Shown here: positions 18,318-27,565 of the stretch, one piece after another
How the letters are laid out: every line of letters begins with the position of its first letter
Numbering within the stretch: the first letter of the stretch is position 1
DNA from: Cytophagales bacterium
Lineage (GTDB): Bacteria; Bacteroidota; Bacteroidia; Cytophagales; UBA9547
Assembly: GCA_013297755.1 (NCBI GenBank)
Contig: JAAFIH010000013.1
Coordinates: 1 to 64,000 of the forward strand
DNA: 64,000 nucleotides
Direction: 5' to 3'
Program-made: the position numbers and the translations under genes
The notes under the pieces: generated by a model
What the model saw: only the letters and a program-made list of their open reading frames with translations
Told to the model about the DNA's origin: nothing
The model's database searches: none

Positions 18318-19727
18318 TTACTTTATGTTTCCTACTGCCAAATCATAATCTACTTTAGATGTAATGGCATCGAAAAGTGAATTATAATAATTTACTTGAG
18401 CTTCTTTTAAGGCACTTTCGGCAGTGGTTACTTCAAGGTTTGAACCAACACCTTGTTTGTATTTTTTGCGGGCCACATTCGATACATTTTCTGCTAAGGC
18501 CATGTTTTTCTTTTGCATTTCTACAGTTATGATACTATTTTTTAGATTTACTTCGGCAGATTTTGTTTGTAAATCAACGGTCTTTTCAAACATAGCAATA
18601 TTGTTTTCAGTTTTTCTTAGTGCAAGTTTGCTTTGCTGTACTTTTGCAGATTTTCCAAAACCATCAAATATAGGAATTTGCAAGCCCAATTGCACTAGCC
18701 CATACGTTGCCCAACGACTTTGAAAGCTTTTACCTGATCTTGGATCTGTATAGCCGTAAAAATTGTTTCCTGTTATAACATTTCCTAAACCATTGGCAGA
18801 GGTAAATAATCCTACATTGCCAGAAAAAACTAAAGTGGGCAAATAAGTTGATTTTTGATTTTTTAAATCCAACTCTTGCAATGCTTTAGATGCTGTAAGT
18901 TGCATATATTCTGGTCTGTTGTTGTAGTCGGCTTTGCTATTTTGTATATCATTTGTAGAAACTGTTATGTCAGAAATTTTTGCAGTAGGCATCAAATTGG
19001 TCTCTAGTGGCATTCCCATCTGAAATTTTAATGCAAGCGAACTCAAAGCCAATAATTGAATCGTTTTCTCACGCTCGGTTTTTAAATTGTTGAGAGTAAC
19101 CTCTAATCTATCTACATCAATTTTTTCTACGAATCCTTGTGTGTTTAATTTTTGTGTTTGAGTAAAAGTAGAATCTAATCTGGCAATATTGGCATCAAAT
19201 AGTTTCATGCGCTCGTTGCTTATGATAGACGAGTAATATGATTTAGTAACAGCTGCTATAGTTTGTGTTCTTGATTGGTTGGTGTTTCTTTTGGCTAGTT
19301 CTGCATACGTTTTTGCTGCTTTTAGACCAATAAGGTATGAATTAGAAAAAATTATTTGTGAAAAACTAATGGAACCATCTATTGAACTTGGTAACTGAAA
19401 CAAATTTGCACTACGAAAATCTTTTCCATTTGCTTCGTTTGGTAGTGAACCTGCAAAGGGGTTGTTTTCATTTTTTGTCAGAAAAAAATCTCTAAGTTTC
19501 AAATTATGTTGAATTCCAGCTGTACCATTAATTTGTGGAAGTCCAATAGAACGCACTTCAGAGATTTTTGCTTTTGCAATCTCTTCATCAATACTACTAT
19601 TTTTCATAGAGGTACTATTTTTTAACGCATAATCCACACATTCCTGCAAACTCATTTTGAGGGTATCTGTTTGTGCTGATGTTGCCAAAAAACTTAATCC
19701 TACTAGGGCAATGATTATATTTTTCAT
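18318..19727 (-). CDS. TolC-family outer membrane efflux protein
   Basis: 469 residues with a signal peptide (MKNIIIALVGLSFLATSAQ). Two related helical repeats of the OEP type are visible, beginning LKMSLQECVDYALKNSTSM and ending KYKQGVGSNLEVTTAESALKEAQVNYYNSLFDAITSKVDYDLA. It would form a trimeric channel in the outer membrane, used with the adaptor encoded two genes downstream. A TetR-type gene lies only 6 bases upstream on the same strand, so repressor and channel probably share an mRNA. Confidence 0.9.
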   Translation of the reverse strand: MKNIIIALVGLSFLATSAQTDTLKMSLQECVDYALKNSTSMKNSSIDEEIAKAKISEVRSIGLPQINGTAGIQHNLKLRDFFLTKNENNPFAGSLPNEANGKDFRSANLFQLPSSIDGSISFSQIIFSNSYLIGLKAAKTYAELAKRNTNQSRTQTIAAVTKSYYSSIISNERMKLFDANIARLDSTFTQTQKLNTQGFVEKIDVDRLEVTLNNLKTEREKTIQLLALSSLALKFQMGMPLETNLMPTAKISDITVSTNDIQNSKADYNNRPEYMQLTASKALQELDLKNQKSTYLPTLVFSGNVGLFTSANGLGNVITGNNFYGYTDPRSGKSFQSRWATYGLVQLGLQIPIFDGFGKSAKVQQSKLALRKTENNIAMFEKTVDLQTKSAEVNLKNSIITVEMQKKNMALAENVSNVARKKYKQGVGSNLEVTTAESALKEAQVNYYNSLFDAITSKVDYDLAVGNIK

Positions 19728-19733
19728 TTTTAA

Positions 19734-20330
19734 TTATTTTAAGTTAAGCAATAATTTGTGGCCTTTTTCGGTAGCCAAGCCAAGCAAAAAGTGCATAAAT
19801 ATGGTTTGTTGTAATTCTTCAAAATTAAATTTATTGACAGGAAATATCTCTGGATTAAAACACATTTCGCAGGCCTCCATCCTATACGTAGCCATCATTT
19901 CTACATTTATGTTTTCTCTAAAAATACCTTCTGCTATGCCTCTATGTATACTTTTGGTAATTTTTTCTACCAAAAAACCTTTACTAAATTCCCTAAATTT
20001 GGAGTGGCTTGCGGGATGATACTTTTTTAAATCATACAGCAGCGATGGATTCATGTTACTGACATGTTCTTTCATATACAAAGCCGTTTTTACGAGCTCT
20101 TCTAATATATTTTCAGAATTTTCAGTAATTTTGGTCAACCTTTCTACATCTTTTTTCATTTCATGCTCTACCACACTCAACACCAACTGATCTTTATCTT
20201 CAAAATGTTGATAAATAGTTTTTTTTGAAATAGACAAGTGCTTGGCAATATCATCCATACTGATGGATTTGATGCCATATCTCAAAAATAATTCTGATGC
20301 TCCTGCTATGATGTTTTCTTTTACTTCCAT
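19734..20330 (-). CDS. TetR/AcrR family transcriptional regulator
   Basis: 198 residues. The N-terminal helix-turn-helix is MDDIAKHLSISKKTIYQHFEDKDQLV (about 27-50). The C-terminal ligand and dimer part is all-helical and not assignable to a known ligand. As the first gene of the efflux run it probably represses its own operon. The 220 bases upstream are AT-rich; no clear operator palindrome was picked out. Confidence 0.88.
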   Translation of the reverse strand: MEVKENIIAGASELFLRYGIKSISMDDIAKHLSISKKTIYQHFEDKDQLVLSVVEHEMKKDVERLTKITENSENILEELVKTALYMKEHVSNMNPSLLYDLKKYHPASHSKFREFSKGFLVEKITKSIHRGIAEGIFRENINVEMMATYRMEACEMCFNPEIFPVNKFNFEELQQTIFMHFLLGLATEKGHKLLLNLK

Positions 20331-20550
20331 AATTATTCTGATGCAAAACTATGGAAACTTTTTTTATATCAAAAGTTTTTTGAGTTTTTTTAAAAAATTT
20401 ATTTAAAACAAAAGACTAATCTGTTTTGGATGTTTATCAAAAAATCAAAAATTAGTTAAAATAAAAATTATTTTTGGATACTGACTATATTTATGATTGC
20501 AATCAGGCTCATATAATATAAAGTCTTTTAAATATTTATAAATTTTAATG

Positions 20551-20668
20551 GGAACTTCTAAAAACCATAATTTAATTTCAAAAACCCCACCCAAACCAAT
20601 TTCTGTTTCGATGCCACAGAATCCAAGAGGGAGGGCTTTATAGGAATTAGGGTTTTTAGAAGTTCCCT
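20551..20668. mobile_element. family A MITE-like element, copy A1
   Basis: 118 bp beginning GGGAACTTCTAAAAACC and ending in its inverse complement (GGGTTTTTAGAAGTTCCC). It is flanked by the 4-bp duplication TAAT. It is about 98% identical to copy A2 at 43442. It fills part of the 567-base gap upstream of moxR; no gene is seen in the rest of that gap. Confidence 0.85.
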
Positions 20669-20840
20669 AATGACTATTTCCTTTTGGATAAATCTGAAAA
20701 GGGCATATTCAAAAAAAATTTCGTAAATATTTAATAGATTCAATAAATCAAAAAAACATTCATTTGAACGACTTGATATATAATATAAATTTGAATTAGA
20801 GATAAATTTTTTAATTTTTATTTATAATTTTTTAAATCCT

Positions 20841-20873
20841 TTTGATTTTACATAGTTTAGTATATTATATTTG
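20841..20873 (+). promoter_or_regulatory. promoter of moxR
   Basis: TTTG at 20841-20844 and TATATTTG at 20866-20873, separated by 21 bases, matching the Bacteroidota vegetative promoter. The moxR start codon is 25 bases downstream. Confidence 0.7.
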
Positions 20874-20897
20874 CATTTAAAAAAAGAATTTTAAGAA

Positions 20898-21890
20898 ATG
20901 GAACAAGAAATCCAAAACATAGATACAGTAGCATCTTTGCAAGATAAAATAGATTTGGTAATAAGTGAAGTTGGAAAAGTTGTAGTTGGGCAACAATATA
21001 TGGTAAATCGATTATTGGTGGGTTTGTTTACCAATGGACACATTTTGCTAGAAGGTGTACCTGGGTTGGCCAAAACCCTTACTATCAACACTTTGGCCAA
21101 AGCTCTAGCCCTTGATTTTCAGCGTATTCAGTTTACGCCAGATTTATTGCCAGCCGATGTCATAGGTACCATGATTTATAACCAAAAAGAGGGTTCGTTT
21201 GAGGTAAAACGAGGTCCAATTTTTTCTAACCTTATTTTGGCCGATGAGATAAATCGTTCGCCAGCCAAAGTCCAATCAGCATTGCTGGAGGCCATGCAAG
21301 AAAAACAAGTTACCATTGGTGCTACCACTTATAAACTAGAAAAGCCTTTTTTGGTATTAGCCACCCAAAATCCTGTGGAGCAAGAAGGCACATATCCTTT
21401 GCCCGAAGCCCAAGTAGACCGTTTTATGATGAAAATATATGTTGGATATCTTAATAAACAAGAAGAGCTTGAGGTAATGCGTAGGATGTCGGATCTAAAT
21501 TTTAATCCAAATGTGCAATCGGTTTTAGGTAAAGATGATATTGCAGCTATTCGTAATCAAATAAATAAAATAAATATAAACGAAAGTTTAGAAAAATATA
21601 TCATAGAATTAGTATTTGCTACACGCCAGCCCAAAGATTATGGATTAAAAACAGAAGCCGATTATATACAATTTGGAGCTTCGCCACGTGCCAGCATCAA
21701 CATTAGTTTAGCAGCCAAGGCCATAGCATTTATGAATCGCAGAGAGTATGTGCTGCCAGAAGATATAAAAGAAATAGCCAAAGATGTACTCAACCACCGC
21801 ATTACGCTCAACTACGAAGCCGAAGCTGATGGCGTAAAAAGTGGTCAGATAATTGACACAATACTTCAAAAAGTGGCCATTGGCAAATAA
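20898..21890 (+). CDS. MoxR family AAA+ ATPase
   Basis: 330 residues. Walker A is LLEGVPGLAKTLTI, Walker B LILADEINRSP, then the MoxR stretch AKVQSALLEAMQEKQVTIG, sensor 1 VLATQNPVEQEGTYPLPEAQVDRF and a C-terminal lid with QFGASPRASINISLAAKAIA. MoxR proteins act as chaperone-like ATPases with a DUF58/vWA partner. In Bacteroidota they usually head a bat operon, but here the following gene is a SemiSWEET and no DUF58 or vWA gene is present, so the partner must be elsewhere. Confidence 0.92.
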   Translation: MEQEIQNIDTVASLQDKIDLVISEVGKVVVGQQYMVNRLLVGLFTNGHILLEGVPGLAKTLTINTLAKALALDFQRIQFTPDLLPADVIGTMIYNQKEGSFEVKRGPIFSNLILADEINRSPAKVQSALLEAMQEKQVTIGATTYKLEKPFLVLATQNPVEQEGTYPLPEAQVDRFMMKIYVGYLNKQEELEVMRRMSDLNFNPNVQSVLGKDDIAAIRNQINKININESLEKYIIELVFATRQPKDYGLKTEADYIQFGASPRASINISLAAKAIAFMNRREYVLPEDIKEIAKDVLNHRITLNYEAEADGVKSGQIIDTILQKVAIGK

Positions 21891-21891
21891 T

Positions 21892-22143
21892 ATGATAACA
21901 CTTCTAGGATTTGTTGCCGCTTGTTTGACAACTATTTCGTTTGTACCTCAAGTGTATAAAATTTGGAAAACAAACAATACTGAAGGTATTTCGCTAGAAA
22001 TGTTTCTTTTGTTTACTCTTGGTGTAGCTTTATGGTTTATCTATGGCATAATAAAGCAAGATATGGCTGTATCCATCGCCAACTTGTTTACCTTAATTAT
22101 GTCAAGTTATATTTTATATAAAAAACTTTTTCCATTCAAATAA
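21892..22143 (+). CDS. SemiSWEET family sugar transporter
   Basis: 83 residues from the ATG at 21892, one base after the moxR stop; a longer frame reaching into moxR is not likely. It has three membrane helices with the PQ-loop motif TTISFVPQVYKIWKTNNTEGIS in the first. SemiSWEETs work as dimers that let sugars across the inner membrane. The contact with moxR suggests one transcript, and a hairpin terminator follows. Confidence 0.87.
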   Translation: MITLLGFVAACLTTISFVPQVYKIWKTNNTEGISLEMFLLFTLGVALWFIYGIIKQDMAVSIANLFTLIMSSYILYKKLFPFK

Positions 22144-22154
22144 TAGATAACTTT

Positions 22155-22211
22155 AATGCGTTTCTAAAAGTCTTAATTTTTCTAAGAAATAGATTTAAAG
22201 ACGCATTTTTA
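22155..22211 (+). terminator. probable terminator after the SemiSWEET gene
   Basis: Stem AATGCGT (22155-22161) with ACGCATT (22201-22207), partly extended inward, followed by TTTT. Confidence 0.5.
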
Positions 22212-22247
22212 AGATATATTCTTGAGCTTTTTTAGAAATGCTCATGC

Positions 22248-23141
22248 CTATTTTTTTGATTTCATTACACCTACATTTACTAAATAAATGCCAACTAAAG
22301 TAATAAATAATGAAATAATTGTTTTAATACCAAACACCTCTGATTGAAACAAGGCCGCCAAAGCCATAGCCACTACCACATTGGCATAACTATTGATAGA
22401 TACCAAAGTAATAGGCAGTCTGCTAACAGCATAAAAATAGCAACCAAAGCCAACAGCAGAACCAAAAACGACTAGATAGACGATAGACAAAATGCCATTT
22501 GTGGTAAACTGCAAAGATGAGTAGTCTTCAAAAATAAACGAAAACACCAAAACTAAGCCCCCTACCATCAACATTTGTAAACCCGCAGAAAATAAAGGAG
22601 CTATCGAAAAAGGGTTTCTTTTGGTATAAATTGTGCCAAGAGCCCAAGCAATATTGGCCACAATAGTAAGAATAATACCAAGCGTATATGCAGGCTGAGC
22701 TAGCAAAACTATATTATCGCTAAAAATAAGCACGCTACCCACAAGTCCCAAACTTAAGCCCAGCAAACTTGTTTTGTGAATGGCCTCAGATTTTTTGGAC
22801 AAAAGATTGAAAACAAGCATATAAAATGGCATAAAACAACACAAAAGCGATGTTAAGCCACTTGGAATATATACCTCGGCCCAAGTAACAAAACTATTTG
22901 CAAAAAATAATAGTAATAAACCTATAAAAAATAACCTTAATAATATGGCTCTATTTGGTAATTTTTCTTTTTTTAATACGATAAAATAAAATGTAAAAAG
23001 CACGCCTGCCATAAAATGACGAATACCTGCAAACAAAAAAGGAGGAATGTGTTTTACGCCTTCTCTAATAAAAAAATAGGTTGTGCCCCAAAAAAAACAA
23101 ACACAAGCTAGTGCTATATAGGCAGTTCGTTTATTTTCCAT
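22248..23141 (-). CDS. DMT superfamily (EamA) exporter
   Basis: 297 residues with ten hydrophobic helices in two EamA repeats. The first begins AYIALACVCFFWGTTYFFIREG and the second LGIILTIVANIAWALGTIYTKR. These are typical of EamA exporters of metabolites or amino acids; the substrate cannot be predicted. It converges with the moxR/SemiSWEET unit and stands alone on its strand. Confidence 0.85.
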   Translation of the reverse strand: MENKRTAYIALACVCFFWGTTYFFIREGVKHIPPFLFAGIRHFMAGVLFTFYFIVLKKEKLPNRAILLRLFFIGLLLLFFANSFVTWAEVYIPSGLTSLLCCFMPFYMLVFNLLSKKSEAIHKTSLLGLSLGLVGSVLIFSDNIVLLAQPAYTLGIILTIVANIAWALGTIYTKRNPFSIAPLFSAGLQMLMVGGLVLVFSFIFEDYSSLQFTTNGILSIVYLVVFGSAVGFGCYFYAVSRLPITLVSINSYANVVVAMALAALFQSEVFGIKTIISLFITLVGIYLVNVGVMKSKK

Positions 23142-23327
23142 TTTATAATAAATTTCATTAATATGAGCATAGTAAATAATGTCGTTTACTTAACCATTTT
23201 TTATTGCCTGTATGTTAGTATTTCTCCAAAGGATATAGTAAATAATATTCTTAAGTAAACAACATTGTTATGGCAAAAGCAAATCTATGATTAGTAATAA
23301 GTATTGGTTTAATATTAAATAAATGTA

Positions 23328-24332
23328 TTAAATTCCTAGTACAAAAATTTTCCATAAACAACTGATCAAAACCATAGCTAAGGCAAAAGGGGTAAGAAAT
23401 TTCCATCCTAAGGTCATCAGTTGGTCTATTCTAAGTCGAGGAAAAGTCCAACGAATCCATATTTGAATAATCATACAAATAAAAGTTTTGAAAATCAACC
23501 AAAAGCCACTCCAAAGCACCATCACAAGACTTGCATTTTGAGGATTTATTACTTTACTAGAAAATGGACTATTCCAACCCCCAAAAAATAAAATTACACC
23601 AAAAAGGCTTACTAGAAACATCATGGCATACTCGGCCAAGAAAAATATAGCAAATCTAAAACCAGAATACTCCACATGAAACCCAGCCACCAACTCACTT
23701 TCGGCCTCTGGAATATCAAATGGAGCTCGATTGCACTCGGCCAATGTGGCTATAAAAAAAATAATCCATGACACAATCAAATGAGGTGCCTTGCATACAT
23801 TCCAACTCAATAAACCAAAATTTGATTGCTGCAATGTAATTTGCTGTAAATCAAGGGTTTGAGAAATACACACAACCGACAAAACGGATAAGCCAATAGG
23901 AATTTCGTAAGAAATTATCTGGGCAACCGACCTCATGGCACCCAACAAAGCATACTTATTGTTAGAAGCCCAGCCAGCCATCAGCAGCCCAATGACATCT
24001 AAAGAAACAATAGCTAGTAAAAAATAAAGTCCAGTTTCGATACCAGCTGCTGGCCCCCACACACAAAATGGAATAACCGAAAAACCGCCAAAAACCGCCA
24101 AAAAAACCATGATTGGAGCTATTTTGAAAAAAAATTTGTCGGCCGTAGTAGGCACTATATCCTCTTTTTGGATTAATTTTAGCAAATCTGCAATGGCTTG
24201 CAACACACCAAATTTGCCAACCTCCATAGGCCCAAGCCGATCTTGAATAAAAGATGCAATTTTGCGTTCGAGGTAAAAAATTACCAAAACACAGCTCAAA
24301 AGCAAAGGCAAAACTATAAAAAATGCTATCAA
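23328..24332 (-). CDS. nuoH: NADH-quinone oxidoreductase subunit H (NuoH)
   Basis: 334 residues with eight membrane helices. Family marks are YLERKIASFIQDRLGPMEVGKFG, the quinone-site loop LLGAMRSVAQIISYEIPIGL and AECNRAPFDIPEAESELVAGFHVEYSG. NuoH connects the quinone cavity of complex I to the membrane arm. The start is taken as TTG at 24332, because no ATG lies upstream before a stop and the distance to ERK fits other NuoH proteins. It stands alone: no other nuo gene lies within 30 kb. Confidence 0.95.
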   Translation of the reverse strand: MIAFFIVLPLLLSCVLVIFYLERKIASFIQDRLGPMEVGKFGVLQAIADLLKLIQKEDIVPTTADKFFFKIAPIMVFLAVFGGFSVIPFCVWGPAAGIETGLYFLLAIVSLDVIGLLMAGWASNNKYALLGAMRSVAQIISYEIPIGLSVLSVVCISQTLDLQQITLQQSNFGLLSWNVCKAPHLIVSWIIFFIATLAECNRAPFDIPEAESELVAGFHVEYSGFRFAIFFLAEYAMMFLVSLFGVILFFGGWNSPFSSKVINPQNASLVMVLWSGFWLIFKTFICMIIQIWIRWTFPRLRIDQLMTLGWKFLTPFALAMVLISCLWKIFVLGI

Positions 24333-24393
24333 CGCTTGGTATTTTAATATCAGTTACAAAAATGCAACGATTTTTAATTTTATTCGTTATAAA

Positions 24394-24424
24394 TTGCAAA
24401 AAATATAAATTGTTTATATATTTG
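24394..24424 (+). promoter_or_regulatory. promoter of the small basic protein gene
   Basis: TTG at 24394-24396, 20 bases, then TATATTTG at 24417-24424. The start codon follows 54 bases later. Confidence 0.6.
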
Positions 24425-24477
24425 AATACTGATTTAATAAAATTCATTCATTTTCAACTTAAAACTGTTAGATAGCC

Positions 24478-24582
24478 ATGTCAAAAGGATTAGACAAAAA
24501 AAAGGAGACTAAAAAAGAGCCAACCAAAACATTGAAAGAAAAAAGAGCCGAAAAAGCCGAAAAAAAAGCTGGTAAAAATTAA
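24478..24582 (+). CDS. 34-residue lysine-rich basic protein
   Basis: The frame reads MSKGLDKKKETKKEPTKTLK and on to EKKAGKN, with 15 Lys and one Arg in 34 residues. It has its own promoter upstream and an intrinsic terminator 10 bases after the stop, which makes it a monocistronic gene rather than a chance frame. Short MSKG...-type basic peptides of this kind occur in Bacteroidota; none has a role I know of. The composition suggests binding to nucleic acid or ribosomes, but this is inference. Confidence 0.7.
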   Translation: MSKGLDKKKETKKEPTKTLKEKRAEKAEKKAGKN

Positions 24583-24591
24583 AAAAATCCT

Positions 24592-24622
24592 AGTCCCTCT
24601 TTTTTTGAGGGACTTTTTTTTT
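24592..24622 (+). terminator. intrinsic terminator
   Basis: Perfect 8-bp stem AGTCCCTC/GAGGGACT with a T7 loop, followed by eight T. Confidence 0.9.
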
Positions 24623-24660
24623 GGTATTTTTTTTTAACAAAATAAAATACATACATTTAT

Positions 24661-24789
24661 AGGAACTTTTAAAATCCTATCTCATATCTTTTCATCTCAC
24701 TTAATGAAAAAACGAAAGCATTGATTGAGTTTGTTTGGCTCAGCTTAGATGGAGGTTTTTGAGAACAAAAAGGGGGTTGTGAAGTTCCC
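24661..24789. mobile_element. family A-like element, diverged copy A3
   Basis: Begins AGGAACTTTTAAAATCC and ends GAAGTTCCC, so the termini match family A. The interior is different. The flanks share ATTTAT. Confidence 0.5.
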
Positions 24790-24833
24790 ATTTATTTATA
24801 ATTATATATATATTCTTACGATTTATCTAAATA

Positions 24834-25565
24834 ATGATTTTAAAATCCGAGCATTTGCTCAAAAAATATAAAGGGCGAAAAGTTGTAGATGATGTATCAT
24901 TTTATGTTAATCAGGGCGAAATAGTAGGGCTTTTGGGGCCCAATGGGGCTGGCAAAACTACAAGTTTTTATATGACTGTAGGTCTTATCAAACCCAATGC
25001 TGGTAATATTTATATTGATAACGAGGACATTACAGCCCTACCTATGTTCAAACGTGCACAAAAAGGTATAGGATATTTGGCACAAGAAGCCTCCGTTTTT
25101 AGAGACTTGTCGGTAGAAGACAACATCATGGCAGTACTCGAAATGACCAATATGAGCAAAGAAAAATGCCACGAAAAAGTAGAATCTTTGCTTGAAGAGT
25201 TCAGCCTTGGCCATGTACGCAAAAATCTTGGAAAAGTACTATCTGGGGGCGAAAGACGCAGAACCGAAATTGCTCGTGCATTGGCAGTAAATCCTAGTTT
25301 TGTGTTGCTAGACGAGCCTTTTGCTGGCGTAGACCCCATAGCAGTAGAAGAAATTCAGGGCATAATTTCTAAATTGAAACAAAAAAATATTGGTATTCTT
25401 ATCACCGACCACAATGTAGACGAAACCTTATCTATCACTGATAGGGCTTATTTGATGTACTCTGGCAGATTATTAAAAGCAGGTACACCCAAAGAATTGG
25501 CCGAAGACGAAGAAGTACGAAGACTCTATTTGGGCAAACATTTTGAACTTAAACGTAAGATTTAA
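24834..25565 (+). CDS. lptB: LPS export ABC transporter ATP-binding protein LptB
   Basis: 243 residues. Walker [17 protein letters not shown]-loop [19 protein letters not shown], signature [16 protein letters not shown], Walker [20 protein letters not shown] and the switch His in [10 protein letters not shown] are those of LptB. With LptF and LptG it powers lipopolysaccharide extraction from the inner membrane. The GH3-family gene follows after 18 bases. Confidence 0.95.
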   Translation: MILKSEHLLKKYKGRKVVDDVSFYVNQGEIVGLLGPNGAGKTTSFYMTVGLIKPNAGNIYIDNEDITALPMFKRAQKGIGYLAQEASVFRDLSVEDNIMAVLEMTNMSKEKCHEKVESLLEEFSLGHVRKNLGKVLSGGERRRTEIARALAVNPSFVLLDEPFAGVDPIAVEEIQGIISKLKQKNIGILITDHNVDETLSITDRAYLMYSGRLLKAGTPKELAEDEEVRRLYLGKHFELKRKI

Positions 25566-25583
25566 CTTTTTTATTTTACAGTT

Positions 25584-27092
25584 TTGGGAATCAAAAATAG
25601 TATAGTCAAATTTTTTATTGAGCCACGATTGCATGAAATTCAGCGATTTATGGCCAATCCTTACGAAGTGCAACATCTTGTTTTTGTAGAATTGATTTCT
25701 AAAGCTGCCAAAACAGAATGGGGACGCAAGTATGATTATGCCAGTATAGATAGCATAAAAAAATACCAAGAGCGAGTGCCAGTTTCAACTTATGAAGAGC
25801 TTTTTCCTTATTTTGAACGCATATTAAAAGGCGAAAACAACTTGCTTTGGAACACCAAAATAGATTGGTTTGCAAAATCATCGGGCACCACCAATAGCAG
25901 AAGTAAGTTTGTGCCAGTTTCGAGAGAAGCCATAGCCGATTGCCACCACAAAGCAGGCAAAGATATGCTTGCCATGATTTTTGAAAATTATCCAGAAACC
26001 AAAGTTTTTGATGGCAAAACACTGGCCATAGGTGGCTCTCATACCCCAAATCCACAGGCTGAAGGCACCAACATTGGCGATGTATCGGCCATTATTGTAG
26101 AAAACTTGCCTCTATGGGCCGAATATTCTAGGGCACCCAATCGTGAAGTTTTTATGCTCTCGAAGTGGGAAGAGAAGATAGACAAAATGATTCAATCGAC
26201 TGTAGATGAGAACATTACAAGCCTGTCTGGGGTGCCTACTTGGATGGTAGTGTTGCTCAACAAAGTATTGGAACATACCCAAAAAAACAATATCAAAGAG
26301 GTTTGGCCAAATTTAGAAATATTCTTACATGGGGCAGTATCTTTTGTGCCTTATAAAGGTGTTTTTTCGCAACTTTGTCCAGGCATGAATTACATAGAAT
26401 TGTATAATGCCAGTGAAGGTTTTTTTGGCGTACAAGACGACAAAAACCGTGATGATATGCTTTTGATGCTCGACCATGGCGTGTTTTATGAATTTATACC
26501 AAGCGATGATTTTGATAAAAAACATCCCAAAACGATAACTTTAGATAAGGTTCAATTACACAAAAACTATGCTTTGGTTATTTCTACCAATGCTGGTCTT
26601 TGGCGATACAAAGTAGGCGATACCATAAAATTTACTTCGCTCAAACCATTTAGAATCAAAATTTCGGGACGCACAAAACACTTTATCAATGCTTTTGGCG
26701 AAGAGTTGGTTATCGAAAATGCCGATTTTGCCATTGCTACTGCCTGCCAACAGACCAATGCTGTCATTTCTGATTACACAGCTGCACCTATTTACCTACA
26801 AAATAAGTCTAAAGGTGGACATCAATGGTTGATAGAATTTGATGTAATGCCTACAGATATTAACCAATTTACACAAATACTCGACCAAACTTTAAGAAAC
26901 ATAAACTCAGATTACGATGCCAAACGCTACCAAGATATGGCCTTGCTAGGTCCCAAAATATCAGTTTTGCCCCAAAACACTTTTTATAAATGGCTCAAAT
27001 CTGAAGGCAAACTTGGTGGCCAACACAAAATACCACGATTAAGCAACGACCGAAATTTTGTAGACAAATTACTCAATGAATTTGTACAATAG
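25584..27092 (+). CDS. GH3 auxin-responsive promoter family protein (acyl-adenylate-type enzyme)
   Basis: 502 residues, TTG start. GH3 marks are the ATP-binding loop WFAKSSGTTNSRSKFVPVS, the strand YNASEGFFGVQDD and the hinge YKVGDTIKFTSLKPFRIKISGRTKHFINAFGEE. Plant GH3 proteins join amino acids to plant hormones through acyl adenylates. Bacterial members are common in Bacteroidota but their substrates are unknown. Its position behind lptB suggests co-expression with envelope export genes. The start codon is a rare TTG; ATG options downstream would cut the conserved N-terminus. Confidence 0.88.
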   Translation: MGIKNSIVKFFIEPRLHEIQRFMANPYEVQHLVFVELISKAAKTEWGRKYDYASIDSIKKYQERVPVSTYEELFPYFERILKGENNLLWNTKIDWFAKSSGTTNSRSKFVPVSREAIADCHHKAGKDMLAMIFENYPETKVFDGKTLAIGGSHTPNPQAEGTNIGDVSAIIVENLPLWAEYSRAPNREVFMLSKWEEKIDKMIQSTVDENITSLSGVPTWMVVLLNKVLEHTQKNNIKEVWPNLEIFLHGAVSFVPYKGVFSQLCPGMNYIELYNASEGFFGVQDDKNRDDMLLMLDHGVFYEFIPSDDFDKKHPKTITLDKVQLHKNYALVISTNAGLWRYKVGDTIKFTSLKPFRIKISGRTKHFINAFGEELVIENADFAIATACQQTNAVISDYTAAPIYLQNKSKGGHQWLIEFDVMPTDINQFTQILDQTLRNINSDYDAKRYQDMALLGPKISVLPQNTFYKWLKSEGKLGGQHKIPRLSNDRNFVDKLLNEFVQ

Positions 27093-27109
27093 TTTGAAAT
27101 GTAGTCTAT

Positions 27110-27224
27110 TTATATCAAACCGAAAAATTAAAATTACATTCCTATAATTTTTCTCCCACTTGGGAAGAAATTAAAAGAAGGGTTTAAAATAAAATTGAAA
27201 TATTTGCTTTTCGGTTCAATTTAA
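27110..27224 (+). mobile_element. family B palindromic repeat, copy B1
   Basis: 115 bp starting TATATCAAACCGAAAA and ending TTTTCGGTTCAAT, with a central TTCTCCCA..TGGGAAGAA hairpin. It begins 18 bases after the GH3 stop. The remainder of the 473-base gap to the kinase gene is AT-rich without a gene. Confidence 0.9.
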
Positions 27225-27565
27225 TAAAACAAAAAATGATAAAAATTTCAGCATTTTGATTACAAATATCTTTTTTTGGTATAATTTTAGATTTTTTTTA
27301 CTGCCCAAAACTACTTTTTAGATTTTTATTTATTGTGTATCTTATTACTATTATTATGGTTATAATTTAGTAAATATTTCTGTAAAAAAATTTTTTTTGA
27401 TAATTTTTATGTTTATCTCTGTTTTTTCGATGAATAATGATTTTTTGTAAAATAATATTTTTAGTATTGCATAAAGAATGAAGTTGTTCGTCATTGGCAT
27501 ATCAAATTAAGAAAAAAATAAACAACAATTATATAACTTGCTTTGGTTTATAAATAAGATAATTA

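Noticed and set aside
20558-20743. 61-codon minus-strand frame
   Set aside because: It lies largely inside the non-coding family A element A1.
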